Shown here: positions 46,585 to 58,055 of the stretch, piece after piece
Numbering within the stretch: position 1 is the first letter of the stretch
How the letters are laid out: each line of letters begins with the position of its first letter
NCBI GenBank assembly: GCA_032821775.1
Contig: JAVLRN010000008.1
Span: forward strand, 1,922,001 to 1,986,000
Length of the DNA stretch: 64,000 bases
Direction of reading: 5' to 3'
Source: Sanguinoderma infundibulare
Lineage: Eukaryota > Basidiomycota > Agaricomycetes > Polyporales > Polyporaceae
Position numbers and translations under genes: made by a program
Notes under the pieces: generated by a model
Told to the model about the DNA's origin: nothing
Seen by the model: the letters and a program-made list of their open reading frames with translations, nothing else
Database searches by the model: none

Positions 46585-48128
46585 ATGCCTACACTTCACT
46601 CCCTCAGCATTCGCCGACGTGGTACGACACGCAACGACAACTCTACGAAACCTTCAGCTGCGAATACCGCGCACACCGTCTACACGATCAAGAGTCTCTT
46701 CCATCGCAAGGCCTCCTCGAACCGCAAGACCTCCAGCGACAGCGACCGCAGCGACAACACACACACCATGGGCAACGCACCGAGCGACATGAACCAGGGC
46801 TCGCCCAAGGCCAACGGCGCGACCACCGGCGGCACCCCGAAGAAGAGCAACCCCCAGCTCGCCCGTGCGTCGACCGTCAGCGACGGCAGCTCCTCTATCC
46901 GCTCGCGCGCCATGCCCGGCGCCGAGCCCCCCACTCCCGTCCCCGCCGAGCCTATCGTGACCAAGGACGAGCCACCGCAGACCCCTCACATGGAGAAGGT
47001 GCAACTGCAGGTGTCCGAGGTGCAGGACGCTGCCAACGCGGCTACAGCCGAGGGGGAGGGCGACCTTGAGGCCTGCGTCCTGCCCTCTGTAGGCACGTTC
47101 GAGGAAGCGGTCGCAGAAGCACTGGCTGCGCAAGAAGCCCCCACAACAGACGCCGCGCGGACCCCCCGTCCCGAGCTCAAGACGGAAGAGCTCCTCGCCC
47201 CGCTCGACCTCACGCCTTCCAGCTCGCCCACTGGGCACGCCCCCGAGACGTCCGACGCTACCGTCGTTTCTGTCTCCCCAACGCGCTCCGTCAAGGGCTT
47301 GGCGACTCCCTCCCCGCTGTGGACGCCCGGGACGTACGTGCTGCTGAACGCGCGGGGCGGGACGGCCGTGGACTTGCATGGGGGTAACAACAGCGAGCTC
47401 ATCGGGTTCCCGATGCACGGCGGGCCGAATCAGCAGTGGGAGTTCATCCCGAGCGGGCACGGGTACGCCATCCGCTGCGCGCGCCCGTCCAAGGCGGGGC
47501 ACGCGCTCTACCTTACCGTCGAGGGCGTGCTGGGGCACAAGGCGCCGATCGTGGCGAGCCCGTACCCTGTCGCGTGGAACGTGGAGCAGACGGAGGAGGG
47601 CCTCAGGTGCGTGGATTGTTGAAGGTCTAAGGGACGAACGCGTAGCTGACGGGATGGATGGGATAGGATATCGTGGCCGAACTCTGACTTCGTTTTCGAC
47701 CTCGCTGAGTGGGGAAGCAGCGCTCCTGGCACCAAGGTACGCCCGCCTGCAAACCTTTCGTCCCCGCGTTCTTTCTCACTCACTCGCGCACCCAACTTCA
47801 GATCGAGCTCGTCCAGCTCAAGCCTGGCGAGCGCTGCCAGCTCTGGCACTACAGGCGCTGCGCGCCGCCCGCCGAGCGCGAGGGAACGGGGGCGGGGACG
47901 GGGATGGAAGTCGAGTCGCAGAGCTCGCGCGCCATCTCGCCCCCCGCGGCGACCGAGACGGTGACGATCACGGAGACGCACGACTTTGTGACGACGACGC
48001 GGACGACGACGACGACGGTGATCACCACGGTCACGGAGGTGACGCGCACCCCGAAGGCGCTGCTGCTCCGCCAGCCGCCGACTCCCCAGAGCCAGGGCGG
48101 GCAGCGGCGGAGCATTGGCTACCGGTGA
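46585..48128 (+). CDS. protein with C-terminal ricin-B-like (CBM13-type) lectin domain
   Basis: Predicted protein of 472 residues, exons 46585..47606, 47667..47736, 47802..48128. The first 245 residues are low-complexity (Ser/Thr/Pro/Ala) and likely disordered. Then a beta-trefoil-type domain begins with PGTYVLLNARGGTAVDLHGG and NQQWEFIPSGHGYAIRCA, continuing to VFDLAEWGSSAPGT and ELVQLKPGERCQLWHYRR near residue 385. The QxW-like triplet spacing fits carbohydrate-binding trefoils. The C-terminus has a Thr/Val repeat (TTTRTTTTTVITTVTEVTRT) of unknown role. No signal peptide, so it should be intracellular or non-classically exported. An alternative start is the internal ATG at 46768. Confidence 0.78.
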
Positions 48129-48534
48129 GCTTGAGGCCCCGAAGCGGCGTCCTCGCCCTCGTCAGCCGGAAGGATGGTCCTGACGAGCGCGTGCGGCGGT
48201 AGGGACGGGTTTCCGGAGAGGTGGTTGTACGATGTGTTGTTGTTCGTTGCGCTCGGTTTGCTTTCGTTGTCGTAAATTATTATAGGCCCGCTGGCTGCTG
48301 TGTCTTTCAATGTAACTTTCGCGCCATTGAGCGTGCGATATTGTCTGTCTGTCTTCCTGAACACAGATTTTCCCGCGAGTTTGGCGCAAGGCAAACGGTA
48401 GGAGAACGACACCCTTTGTAACTATTACACAGACCCAAAGTCGACTTGATACAGACACAGTCCTGAAGCATCGCCGGGCTGGGCTCTTCCTTCCCGTGCG
48501 GATGAACTCCAGGAACCAATAATGACTGAAGCCA
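48129..48534. other. convergent 3' regions
   Basis: Lies between the lectin stop (+) and the end of the unresolved minus-strand gene. No gene features. Confidence 0.4.
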
Positions 48535-49567
48535 TTAGGGAGCGGACGCTCGGGTTCGTCCATCGTCAGACGCACCATCACCTGGATTGGAAAGGAAAAA
48601 CACCAGCTCAAAGGCGGCGTCTCCAGGCCAGGAGAGGACGAGCCGGTGGATGGGGATGTTGGTGTGCGACACCGTCCATCGGCACGGGTTGACCGTGAAC
48701 CCCTCGCCGCGTAGAGCCTCCGCAGCCCAGGGTGCGAGGGTCATGTTGGATTGGACGGAAAGGCGCGCGGCGGATCTGCGCTGTGGTGCTGCACGTGCCG
48801 ACGTGAATCCCAATCGCTGGTGTCTAGAATGGCGGACGTAGACGGGGTTAATGCGTAGCGTCGGACGAGGGTCTCCATTGGACACGGCGCAGAGGGAGTA
48901 CACGCGGGATAGGTTCAGGGCAGATTGAGACCCCTTCAGCATGCATATCCGTGCAAGAAGACAGCCGGGGTGCTGAACATGCTCGTACGCAAGAAGGAAG
49001 GATGAGCCAGAGATACGACAGTCGTTGACGGGAGTGGACGTAGCGCGCGATGTAGCCGGGCTCGGGCCATTCGCCAAAGAGGACCATCGGGAACTGCACG
49101 CAGATGCCGTAGGGGGACGACGTGAATCCTGGGAGCGGCAGATTGGAGACGCTCCCGTAGCGAAGACGGAACTCGTCTACCTGGACGGATCAAGTCAGAG
49201 AAGTCGCGCGGAGAGTTCGCCATGAAGCCGTCTGGGTCTTCGAGATATTCGCCATCCAAGCCGAGGGGCGCGGTGACTGGGAGAACTCCACCCAACGCGA
49301 AGATGAGGCTCTGGTCGGGTATCGGCCTCATGATCTCTTGTTGAAGCCGCCTGAATGCACCCCGTCTGCTGAACTTGTCACCTTACTCCGGAATGAGATG
49401 ACGGCCACACATATGTTAGCGGCTAGCAGGGAAGGAGAGTGAACTTGGAGAGCGAGTGCCAGTGCGAGGTGCCGCGGTGCTTGAGCCTGTCCGATCCGGG
49501 TGGATCCGGTCCGCGCGCCCCGGACGAAAAGGCAAGCGGCAGTCCTCCTCCTCCTCCTCGTCGGCAC
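48535..49567 (-). CDS. unresolved gene, probable frameshift
   Basis: Strong coding text on the minus strand in three frames; exact exons uncertain. From 5' to 3': a hydrophobic segment (HLALALALQVHSPSLLAANI, about 49480-49420), then LIFALGGVLPVTAPLGLDGE and DPDGFMANSPRDFSDLI to about 49200. One base out of frame it continues with VDEFRLRYGSVSNLPLPGF and VLFGEWPEPGYIARY. After a possible 67-nt intron come RICMLKGSQSALNLSRVYSL and NGDPRPTLRINPVYVRHSRH, ending near 48535 after GDAAFELVFFLSNPG. No splice signal explains the one-base change near 49192, so a real frameshift, a sequence error or a missed structure is possible. I do not recognise the family; one TM helix near the N-terminus is likely. 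Confidence 0.45.
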
Positions 49568-49811
49568 TGGGATTCCTTGCCCTCTGCCTCATGCTGCTTC
49601 ATGCTACGTTGTCACACAACGGTCTTCAGTCGAGTTCAGAACCATACGTGGGACATACATCGCAATTCTGTGAGTCCGACATGCATGCACTCTTGCAGAA
49701 TGGGATCCAATATTGAAAGGTCTACAGACGAGGCTAGTTGTCGAACAGCTTCAACTTGTACATTCAAATCGAAAGATTTTACCGGGTAGAACCATCGCAT
49801 ACAGACGCACC

Positions 49812-51715
49812 ATGGCCATGCTTTCCGAGTCGCAAAAGGTTTCAGCAACGGATTGGTTGAGGTACGTCATTCATAGAGCATCTGCGCGACGGCAAGCTCA
49901 CCAGCGAGTTTTACAGAATATCTTCCCTCGAGAAGCTCGCAACCCATTCGAGATATTTCCTCACCTTGCGCTCCCAAGACGGCGACTACCACTCACTCAT
50001 CTTGTTTCGACTCTCGCCTGGCCAACTCCTCGAGAGCGGCAAGGATGAAGACCCCACTCTGTCCCAGAATCTTCGCGACCAGATCTACGTCATGGAGGCC
50101 AACTGTCCGCATATGGGGGCGGATATGTCGCATGCGGAGATCGAGGAGTGTGATACTGGAGTCGTTGCTGTCTGTCCGTGGCATCGGTTCGTCTTCTTTG
50201 TTCGATCCACTTCAGTGCCGTATTTACCCCTGCCAATTAAGATATGACTTCGACCTGAAGACGGGTCACAGCGAAACCGGGATGAAAGCATGTACGTACG
50301 CGACGGATATCCGAACGGTGGATGGGACAGAACAAATTTGGGTAGAGACACCCGCAGGTCGAAGCGGGTGGCGGTTGGTTGAGTTTCGGCCGGTGTCAGA
50401 AGGTAAGTTGTCATCTTTTGTCTCAAGACTCTCGACTGTATTTCTCTCGCAGAGTTCGCGGACCCACCCCCACCTCCTCCCGATCTCTCGCACCTGTCCA
50501 TATCCTCATCTACTCCGAAGGAGCCAGAACCTTTGGTTCCGGTTGAGAACCCACCGACGACCTTGGTCCAATGGGCGGTCCTCGTACTCAATACTCCTGA
50601 TCCCATGTTGAAGGTACGTCTATACGCAGTGTGGAAATTTACATGTATACCGTAAGAGCCAGAAAGCACATTGGTAGACCTCCCGTCCGTCCGAGCTACC
50701 ACGGAATCATTTGTTTTCCTTTTTGTCTTCACAACCTCCTCGATGTCATTGTGTAGGCTCACGCTGAAAAAGGTCCAACGCACCAGGCATGCCGTTCAGC
50801 TATTCCGTACTGGGAAACTCAAGTCCATTGGCCATCGCTCGTCGAAGGCACCCAGACCTCCAGACCTACCGCCACGCGAAGAAATGTACGCGCGGAATAC
50901 GGTGGACGTGAGCAAGATTAATAAACGAAAGAACCGAGCTATAATGCTTCATGCGCTCGCGAACATCGAGCAATGGGCGTAAGTGGTCCCGGGCTTTGTT
51001 TCCGCCCGTCTTTGTCTCACATGTGCTCGCAGCATCGACCTATCGTGAGTCTATATTCACACCCGAGATATGATTGTGCTCAGAACGAGTGCTGATCCTG
51101 CGCAGGTGGGACATTATCGCGCGATATGGTCCCTCTCACCCGGACCTCCCGCCCGCCTTCTTCGCGGACTTCACCAAAATGGCACTCGACGAGTCCAAGC
51201 ACTTCTCGCTCCTCACCGCGCGCCTTGCCGCGCTCTCACCTTCGACCCCGTACGGCTCGCTTCCTGTTCACGCGGGCCTTTGGGAATCGGCCCAAGTGAC
51301 CTTCGCCTCGCTGCGCGCACGTCTCGCGATCATCCACCTCGTGCACGAGGCGCGCGGCCTCGATGTGAACCCGGGCACGATCGAGAAGTTCCGCAAGGCG
51401 GGAGACATGGAGAGCGTGAAGGCCCTCGAGACGATCCACCACGACGAGGTGACGCACGTCACAACGGGACACCGATGGTTCACATGGATCTGTGCAAAGG
51501 AGGGCGTTGACCCCGTGAAGACGTTCCGGGAGGAGGTGAAGAGAGGGTGGCGGGGAGATGTCAAGGGACCGTTCAACGCGGTTGACCGCGAAAAGGCGGG
51601 GCTTACCCCGGAGTTCTACGAGAACTTGAAGGGAGAGATGCAACGGGATGTCGCGTTAGGGAACGAGGCACAAGCGAACGTTGCAGTTAGTTATGAGGGT
51701 GCAGGGCTGGCATGA
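49812..51715 (+). CDS. Rieske [2Fe-2S] domain fused to DUF455 ferritin-like domain
   Basis: Predicted 489-residue protein, exons 49812..49861, 49917..50186, 50242..50402, 50453..50613, 50773..50978, 51033..51044 (12 nt), 51106..51715. The N-terminal half carries a Rieske centre: CPHMGADMSH and, about 20 residues later, CPWHRYDFD, giving the two Cys-x-His ligand pairs near residues 80-107. A Pro-rich linker follows. The C-terminal half is DUF455, a ferritin-like helical domain with NTPDPMLKVQRTRHAVQLF, then MALDESKHFSLL and HHDEVTHVTTGHRWF, whose Glu/His residues are candidate di-metal ligands. Fungal homologues with this fusion exist; an iron-dependent oxidation is likely but the substrate is unknown. 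All joins keep frame; the first 55-nt intron replaces apparently coding sequence. Confidence 0.88.
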
Positions 51716-51816
51716 GGTGAGTGGCTCTTCCCGTCTACAGCTTCATTCGAAATAATGTCACGATATCAATGCAGGTTCTACGTGTCCCTATGGTTATGAT
51801 TCATACCAAATCTACG

Positions 51817-52498
51817 TCATCGAAGCGCCGCTTGGTTCTTCTGAAACTCATCCCACTCCAAGTAGTTCGTCCGCATATCCTCGTAAAAGGCGCCCCAGTC
51901 CATGCACACGTGTTCTGCCCCCGCCCTGTCCCGCGTGTAGTTCCGCGCGAACGCGTCTGGCGGCTCGAGTGTGGTGTCCGCCGCGCACAGCGTGTGCATG
52001 CGCAGGAAGTTCAGGCAATGCGTGAGGTGCCCGATCGCGTGCCCGTGCGGGATGCCGTCGTCCTCGAGCGCGACGCGATACGAACGCATGCAGTGCAGCT
52101 GGTGGGTGACCGCGACGACGAGCAGACGGCGGTTGGAGCCGTAGTGGACGTTGCCATCGCCGACGGTCGCCGTCCAGAGCCACTCGTCGTACGCCTCGGG
52201 GGACCAGAGGGCGAAGCGGACGCTGTCCTCTGGCGTCCATTTCACGCCCCGCTTTCGCGCGCTGGGGAGTGGCATGCGGGGGATGTAGTCTTCGTCGATG
52301 AAGCCTGTTCGCCCAGGTGGGGTACGGTTAGAGGCTGCATTGGATGTCACGATATCTCGGTAACTGACTGTAATGATCCAGTGGTGGTGACCGCGCGACG
52401 GCTATTCGATGTGTCGCGCGAACATGGAGAAGGTCCACGTAGGCATTGAGTGCGCCGAGGACAAGTACGATGACGACTGCTATCCGTTGGGAGGTCAT
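51817..52498 (-). CDS. UstYa-like (DUF3328) protein 1
   Basis: Predicted 205-residue type II membrane protein, exons complement(51817..52304, 52369..52498). Residues 5-22 form a membrane anchor (RIAVVIVLVLGALNAYVDLL). The catalytic part has HQLHC at residues 111-115 and HLTHC at 136-140, the paired HxxHC motifs of UstYa-family oxidases, followed by LNFLRMHTLC and ADTTLEPPD. In ascomycete dikaritin pathways (ustiloxin, phomopsin) such proteins catalyse cyclisation or C-H oxidation of a ribosomal peptide core in the secretory pathway. It converges with the Rieske gene (101 bases apart). A second UstYa-like gene is at 56261 and three small secreted peptides at 57.4-59.5 kb. Substrate unknown. 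Confidence 0.88.
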
Positions 52499-54012
52499 GG
52501 TGGGGGATGCGTAAGGGAGAATGAACTGACCCCACGCTCGCTCGCAGAGATGTTGGGCGATGGCCGTGGCGGTCCCCTCACACCACTGCAGATCAGCAGT
52601 TGCCTCGTTGACTCAGTCAGCGCTTTGACTGACAGGGGGAATCCAGGCCTAGTAGTGCTGTATGTCCGGACGCTGATGGGTCCACACAGTATCTGTATAC
52701 GAGTTACGGCCATGGACCTCCTCGGGGCGAGCGCATTGTCCGACTCAGGCAAGGTCCCGTCTCAAGCACAAAACTATCGCCCATGACGATGGGTCAGTCC
52801 CTGCACCATCTTACGATTCCGCGTGCGGCATTGACGAGCGGCGGGCATCTGTAGCAGGAACAGCCTCAAGAAGCATGCCGCGGTTGCCTCAGTTGCCAGA
52901 TCTGAAAAGCGCTAGTGGCGCGGCGCTCACAGCTCCACCGATTATGGTTTCCAGATTGCGCGACTGCGGGTTTGTTGCTGTACATGGAGTTGTGGTACTT
53001 GTCTGGTCGTGTGGCCAGGGAGCTCGTTGTGTCCCCGACGGCATCTAGAAGCTAGGTTGACTTCTCGGAGCGAATCACAGTAACCCTGCAGGGGTGCGAC
53101 TTCCGAGTCGAGGGATAGGAAGGATGTGTGGGAAGTGGAAGGCGTGCCCGCCGTCTCGGGATCGTGCCACTCCTCGCCGCCGGCATTCGACATTCGCATG
53201 ACTTCAGACACGACGTCTTTGCCTTACCAGACTACGGCCGTCCGTGTTCCGTTGCAGTACGTTATTCTCCCAAGCCTGTCCCTGCAATGCATCGGTGAGC
53301 AGATGATTCAAAACATATACATATATGTACTGAACAGGTCTGCTGATGATCATCCAAACATCCCATCATTTGTGTCAGCCGTGGCATTGTACCCTTGTCC
53401 AGGCCGCCCTCGCCAGCGCCGCGCTCGTCAATGTCAAGAAGCGCTGCTAGGACGTCCAGTACAGTATGACAGTTACGAACAGAGACGGCCACCGCTTCCC
53501 GCACGTTCTGCGTTCCAGGAGAGGCTGTGGGCGCAGTCAAGCCCCGTTTAGCATCGGATCCGAGGCCGGGGGATCCGACAGCGTCTGCGCGCGTCCTCAT
53601 TTTCCCGTGCTACTGTCCCCAGTCATAGCGTTATGGAGGTGATCGGTTCGGCTGGTACGTCATCCTATCTATCGCTTGCCGGAGTGACTCGTTTATCCCA
53701 CCCCTCAAATTCAGGTACGCGTTGAAGACATGGACCGTTCAGTCTGGCGTAGATCCTCGCTCAGGGTCGGAATTGCGCTCACAGGCCTCCTGTTTCTTCA
53801 TGCTACTCCGCAATAATCGGGAAGAGGCAGAACCACAACAGCATGAGCGCGGCTCGTCGCCATCGGTGGCCTTTTAGCCTTTCATGTTCCCACATGCTGT
53901 GGCGGTAGCCATGGGAGATGCGGCGGAGGCGCAGGAAGTCCAAGGTCCTAATGAATATGATTACACACAGCGTAGCAACGAATACGGCGAACTTCCATTC
54001 CGCAATTTGCGC
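52499..54012. other. intergenic
   Basis: About 1.5 kb between UstYa-like gene 1 and the But2-C-like gene, both minus strand. A frame of 141 codons at 53126 lacks protein-like features. Nothing supported. Confidence 0.4.
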
Positions 54013-55068
54013 TCAAATCGTTTGATGCTGATACATGTAAATGCCTGCCAGACACCGAGTCAGTCAGCGGATTGCTTCCGCGCGACAGAGAAGGGAAAGG
54101 GACGCACCGTACGTAGTGTTCTGACTGGACCAAATGTCAACCAAACAATCAGAGCCGTCGCCGCACACCACCTCGAACGTGTGCAGCGTTCCCCACGGGC
54201 ACGGGAACGTGGACACGAGGGTCTCCTCTCCAACCTTCGCCACTACGGATGCGACCCTCTCTTCCACGGGAGGCTTCGTGCTATACGACAGCTTCCTGAC
54301 GTTCAACGGCTTCGGCGCGTCGAGCCGGTAGACGTCGAATACGGAAAGCTGGTTGAAGCGGAAGGGTTCGTTTCCCTCGATACGATCGCCGTTTCCCGGG
54401 AGCTGGATGACCAGCGAGCACTCTTCCATTCCAAAGTCGAGTGCGCGAAACTGCGCTATCGTGTGTACCTGAAGCCAATTATGTATGTGTCAATGCCAGA
54501 CCGTGAGAAGCGATGAGGGCACGCACATCGGGAGAGACGTGGAGATGTTTCTCGTGTGGGGATAGCGTCCCGAAGACCTTGTTGAACAGGCCGTGCTCGC
54601 CGATGGGGGCTAGCTCCCGGGGGCGGTCGGGGAACACCTGCGCGACGACGCGGGGGATGTTCTGGATGGGATCGATCTTGGACGAGTTGATCCTACCCGA
54701 GCTGTAAAGGGCGTCGAGACCGTGGTATGGGTTCGCGAAGTCCAGGTCGTCGGTGCTCAGGTCGGCGAAGACCGTGTCCATAATTCGGGACATGTATAGG
54801 AGCGCGATTCCGTCTGTCGCAGCGACAATGACTAGCAGGGCTAACACCCAGGTCACAGCTGATCGAGGAGCTTCGGGATTGTACCATGCTGGTCGCTGTC
54901 GTTTGGTTTCTGCATGACATCCGACAGTAAGAGAATGCGGCACGCCCCAGAGCGGAACTGTACTATACCTGCAAATTGGTTGGGATAGTCGTCGAACTCT
55001 TCGGAGCGATTCTCTCCGTTCGGTAGCAGGGCAATGTGTTCGGCTTCAGGGCTTCGTCTGGATGGCAT
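54013..55068 (-). CDS. membrane-anchored protein with But2-C-like domain
   Basis: Predicted 291-residue protein, exons complement(54013..54044, 54108..54468, 54527..54909, 54969..55068). A short cytosolic head with PEAEHIALLPNGENR precedes one TM helix near residues 50-70 (AVTWVLALLVIVAATDGIAL). The outer part ends in a beta-rich domain with HTIAQFRALDFGMEECSLVI, LDAPKPLN and WGTLHTFEVVCGDGSDCLVD. This is the C-terminal domain type called ubiquitin-3-binding But2-C in fungal annotations and is frequent in agaricomycetes; the name says little about its role here. All introns are 58-63 nt and in phase. It lies between the two UstYa-like genes, but membership in a shared pathway is only a guess. 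Confidence 0.82.
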
Positions 55069-56260
55069 GGTGGAAGGAGAGGTATGAGAATGAGGACGAA
55101 GGGGAGAGAACATCTTGAGGTCACTGCGAATACACAGGCTTGGCTCGAAACAGATGCAGGGAGTAGCTAGCCCCACGGCTACACTGCTGCAGACTCCAGA
55201 GCGATTGGGCTATGCGGAAGGAACTCTTGTTCCGAGTGCAACCGGCGAAGAATGGGATGAATCAGGGTCCTCGACGAAGGTTCTTCGAACTGCCAGGAAA
55301 CGGCTTCTCGAAACTTATTGACAAGGCACCTGGGAGACGGCGAGATGCTGTCCATCACACAAACCGGAACCTTGATTGAGATGCAAACCTAGACTGTGCA
55401 GTGATAAGCCCCCGGAGAAACGGCGATTGAAAGGACTCACTGGAAACGCGCCGGTTCTATGGAGGGTAGTAAATGCAAACTTTGTGCATGAGTCAGATCT
55501 AGACGTGTGTTGGAGTGAGAGAGAAATCATTAGTCACAAGCTTTGGATGAAGCGCTTGCCAGTGGGACAACGTTTCTGAGTACAGCGTGTTGAAGTGTGG
55601 CCAGCGTATGGCACTTACACCTGCATGCTTTGGAAATGGAAGTTTGTGCGCTCAACGCACTCCTGGTTCCGAGTGAAAGAGTTCATTAGTATAACTTCTC
55701 GAGGCCTGTAGGGTTTCATGGAACGGGATCCATCATCTCGAGACAAACAATGGTGGCGGAGGATAGCAAGAAGAGACGCCACGTGGCAGCGTTGGGTACC
55801 GCCTCGCCGATGCCTTGGGCGTCACAATGTTCTCTGCATGAACTGCCATGCTCGATTCCCAGATGCTCCATTTACCTGACATGCATCGGCCCCGTCGTGC
55901 CATCTCATTTGTGGACAACAGACAACTTATCAGGATTTGGAGGCAATTACCAGTGCCAAGTCATCCGTCGGGCGGATCGCCGCCACCTGCACCTGTGCGT
56001 CACGAAAGTTGCTTGCGAACACTTACGCCGCATTTTGCTCGATAACAAATAAGGGCAGGTGGTTTAGACTCTGGTATACACTTGCCATCTGGCTTCGGTT
56101 TCCCATACCCGTGGGCTCCCTTACGTTCAAGGCTCCATCGCTGGTGTTACCCTCTATCTGCCCAGTCACCACCGTCTCCTATCTCACCGTCCTCACAAGA
56201 CTCCGGAGGAGTTGAGTACTCGCGATCTCCCTTGCTCTTACTCGTCCCATCCTCTCGTCC
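55069..56260. other. intergenic, divergent promoters
   Basis: Between the But2-C-like gene (-) and UstYa-like gene 2 (+). No further gene seen. Confidence 0.45.
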
Positions 56261-56894
56261 ATGAATATGCCCTCACCACGACGGCTCGAGTCTTTTCTCT
56301 TGGCCCTTGCCATCCTATTCCTTGGACTCAACTTCACATACAAGTTTATCAACCTCACGTTGCTATATCGCAAATCGAGACACGATTTGGTGAATGGTAA
56401 ATTGCTCGGCCAATCTTCATTTCCACATCTGAATCGTATCTCCCTCCTCAGGCGGCGTATGGGAGGTCGAGCGCAAGCCCGTCGCATTCGCCTTCGACAG
56501 CGGCCTCCGCTACGACCTCAACGCCTCGCAGGCATGGGCCGCGCTCGTCCCAGGAGACGGCATCATCCACCTCGGCGCGCACCACGAGCCGTTCATGGTG
56601 TCCATGTTCCACCAGCTGCGCTGCCTGGACGTCATGCGCGACCAGCTGACGAAGCCGCGTTCCCAGCGCGACGAGCAGCCCGCGCGGCACTGCATGAACT
56701 ACATCCGACAGATGATCCTGTGCCGCGGAGACACGAACCTGGACCCGTACCAGTACCCGTCCAACATCCATCCCGTCGAGCCGCATCCTGTCCGCAGATG
56801 CCTGGATTGGCGCGCGGTGTATGAGGCGGTGGAGGAGAACCAGAGGGAGTATGCCGAATGGGCGCGCGGGGCGAGCGCCGTGACTCGCATTTGA
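56261..56894 (+). CDS. UstYa-like (DUF3328) protein 2
   Basis: Predicted 192-residue protein, exons 56261..56396 and 56452..56894. The N-terminal anchor is FLLALAILFLGLNFTYKFI (residues 12-30). The core has MFHQLRCLDVMRDQL with H99 and C103, and ARHCMNYIRQMILC with H125-C126, then GDTNLDPYQYPS. These are the two motif regions of the family; the first has Arg where gene 1 has the second His (HQLRC against HQLHC), a variant also seen in family members. Nonetheless the catalytic competence of this copy is less certain. The only intron is at the same place after the anchor as in gene 1. It faces the three peptide genes, whose nearest member ends about 500 bases downstream. Confidence 0.87.
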
Positions 56895-57391
56895 ATCCGT
56901 GTTAGAGTTGAACGATCTGGAGGGTCTCATTCCGGATACGTAATGGATACTCTGTATTGCTGACTAGAACTTAAGGCATCCCTGTTCGAGGCTTTTCAGT
57001 GTCTGCCGCATCTTCTTCTCCGGATCGCAGTGATTTCATCAGCATCATGAAAATGCCGCTCGCATTGCATTGCACTCCCGGTGTTCGGGGGAATGCTGTC
57101 CGGAGTAGTCGAGAAATGCTGCCTATCCGTAAGTTGCTTCTCTCTGCGTACGACTGGTTTTCGATTCTGATGACGAGATGTCTCAGAGGTACGTCATTGT
57201 CAATATATATGGCATCGGCTCGTAGCTTAGTACTGATATGGAAGCTCAGGTATATAATCCAGACAAGGAGCTGGCCAATCTCGCGGCGAGCTGCTATCCA
57301 TCGCCGGGGGAATCAATGTGAGCGCCTTGCTGTAACTGAATATTGGAGGCGTCAACTTACAGGAAACGCGGACTTGACGCACAGGCAACGC
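56895..57391. other. convergent 3' regions
   Basis: Lies between the stops of UstYa-like gene 2 (+) and mini peptide 1 (-). No gene recognised. Confidence 0.4.
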
Positions 57392-57727
57392 CTAGGCAAC
57401 CGGGTCGGACGGCAGGGGCTGGATGCGGTCAACCGCAGATCCTCCTGAGTAGGAATGGACGATAATCACAGTCAGAGTCAATGCCGGATAAGAAACACCT
57501 GAAGACGAGCAAGAGCACTGACCATCGCTCTGGTCAGTGTCGCCGAGCCAGAGCCACTGGGCGTCCATGATCTCGAGGTCTGCCAGAGAGTTGTTAGTGC
57601 GTGCTTAGGTATTCAAGGTTAAAGGAAAGAGAACGCTCATACCCCTAGGCATAGGTGCGGCTTGGGTAGCGAGTGCCGCGAAGACCACGAGAAGCACGGC
57701 GAGGAATGTGTATCTGGTCAAAGCCAT
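57392..57727 (-). CDS. mini secreted peptide 1 (candidate RiPP precursor)
   Basis: Predicted 64-residue secreted peptide, exons complement(57392..57444, 57523..57579, 57643..57727), too short for ORF callers. Residues 1-25 are a signal peptide ending TQAAP, followed by MPR and a cysteine-free tail: IMDAQWLWLG, acidic DTDQSD, and a Pro-rich end QPLPSDPVA. Both introns are phase 1 and the middle exon is 57 nt, exactly as in peptide 2. A TATAAAAG box lies about 60 bases upstream. The arrangement signal peptide, short leader and one aromatic core fits a precursor for the UstYa-like proteins next door, but there are no tandem core repeats as in ustiloxin-type precursors. Function is inference. Confidence 0.68.
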
Positions 57728-58055
57728 ACTATGGTGTTTCCGAGAGTGTAGCCTCTAAGCGGTTCAACTCTCTCGTTTAGCCTACGACTTTTATACGCTC
57801 GAGGTATGATACCTGTATCTCGAAGCGCTTCTTCATTTTTCTGACATCAGAATCCCTCGCCCTAATGCACAGGCGATTGCCTCAATACGGTCTGTTGGCA
57901 GACTTCTTATAGATGGAAGAGCGATGCTGAACGTCAAGTGGTGTCCAACAGTCAAGCCCGACTTCTGGATATGGCATTATCGATAGCTATCGAGGACACG
58001 CCCATCTAGGCAGACCATGCAACTCGTTAGCCTACTTCCTATTCGGAGCTTCCAG
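57728..58055. promoter_or_regulatory. promoter region of mini peptide 1
   Basis: TATAAAAG (minus strand) at 57788..57795, 61 bases from the ATG. The rest of the 328 bases is the gap to mini peptide 2. Confidence 0.5.

Noticed and set aside
46654..47538. 294-codon minus-strand frame
   Set aside because: Antisense shadow of the lectin gene's low-complexity exon; composition Arg/Gly/Leu-rich without structure.
49862..49916. Reading EHLRDGKLTSEFYR as exon of the Rieske gene
   Set aside because: The 55 nt have good splice borders; removing them restores the frame into the homologous ISSLEKLATHSRYF, while keeping them breaks it.
51721..52449. 242-codon plus-strand frame
   Set aside because: Antisense to UstYa-like gene 1, whose HQLHC and HLTHC motifs settle the strand.
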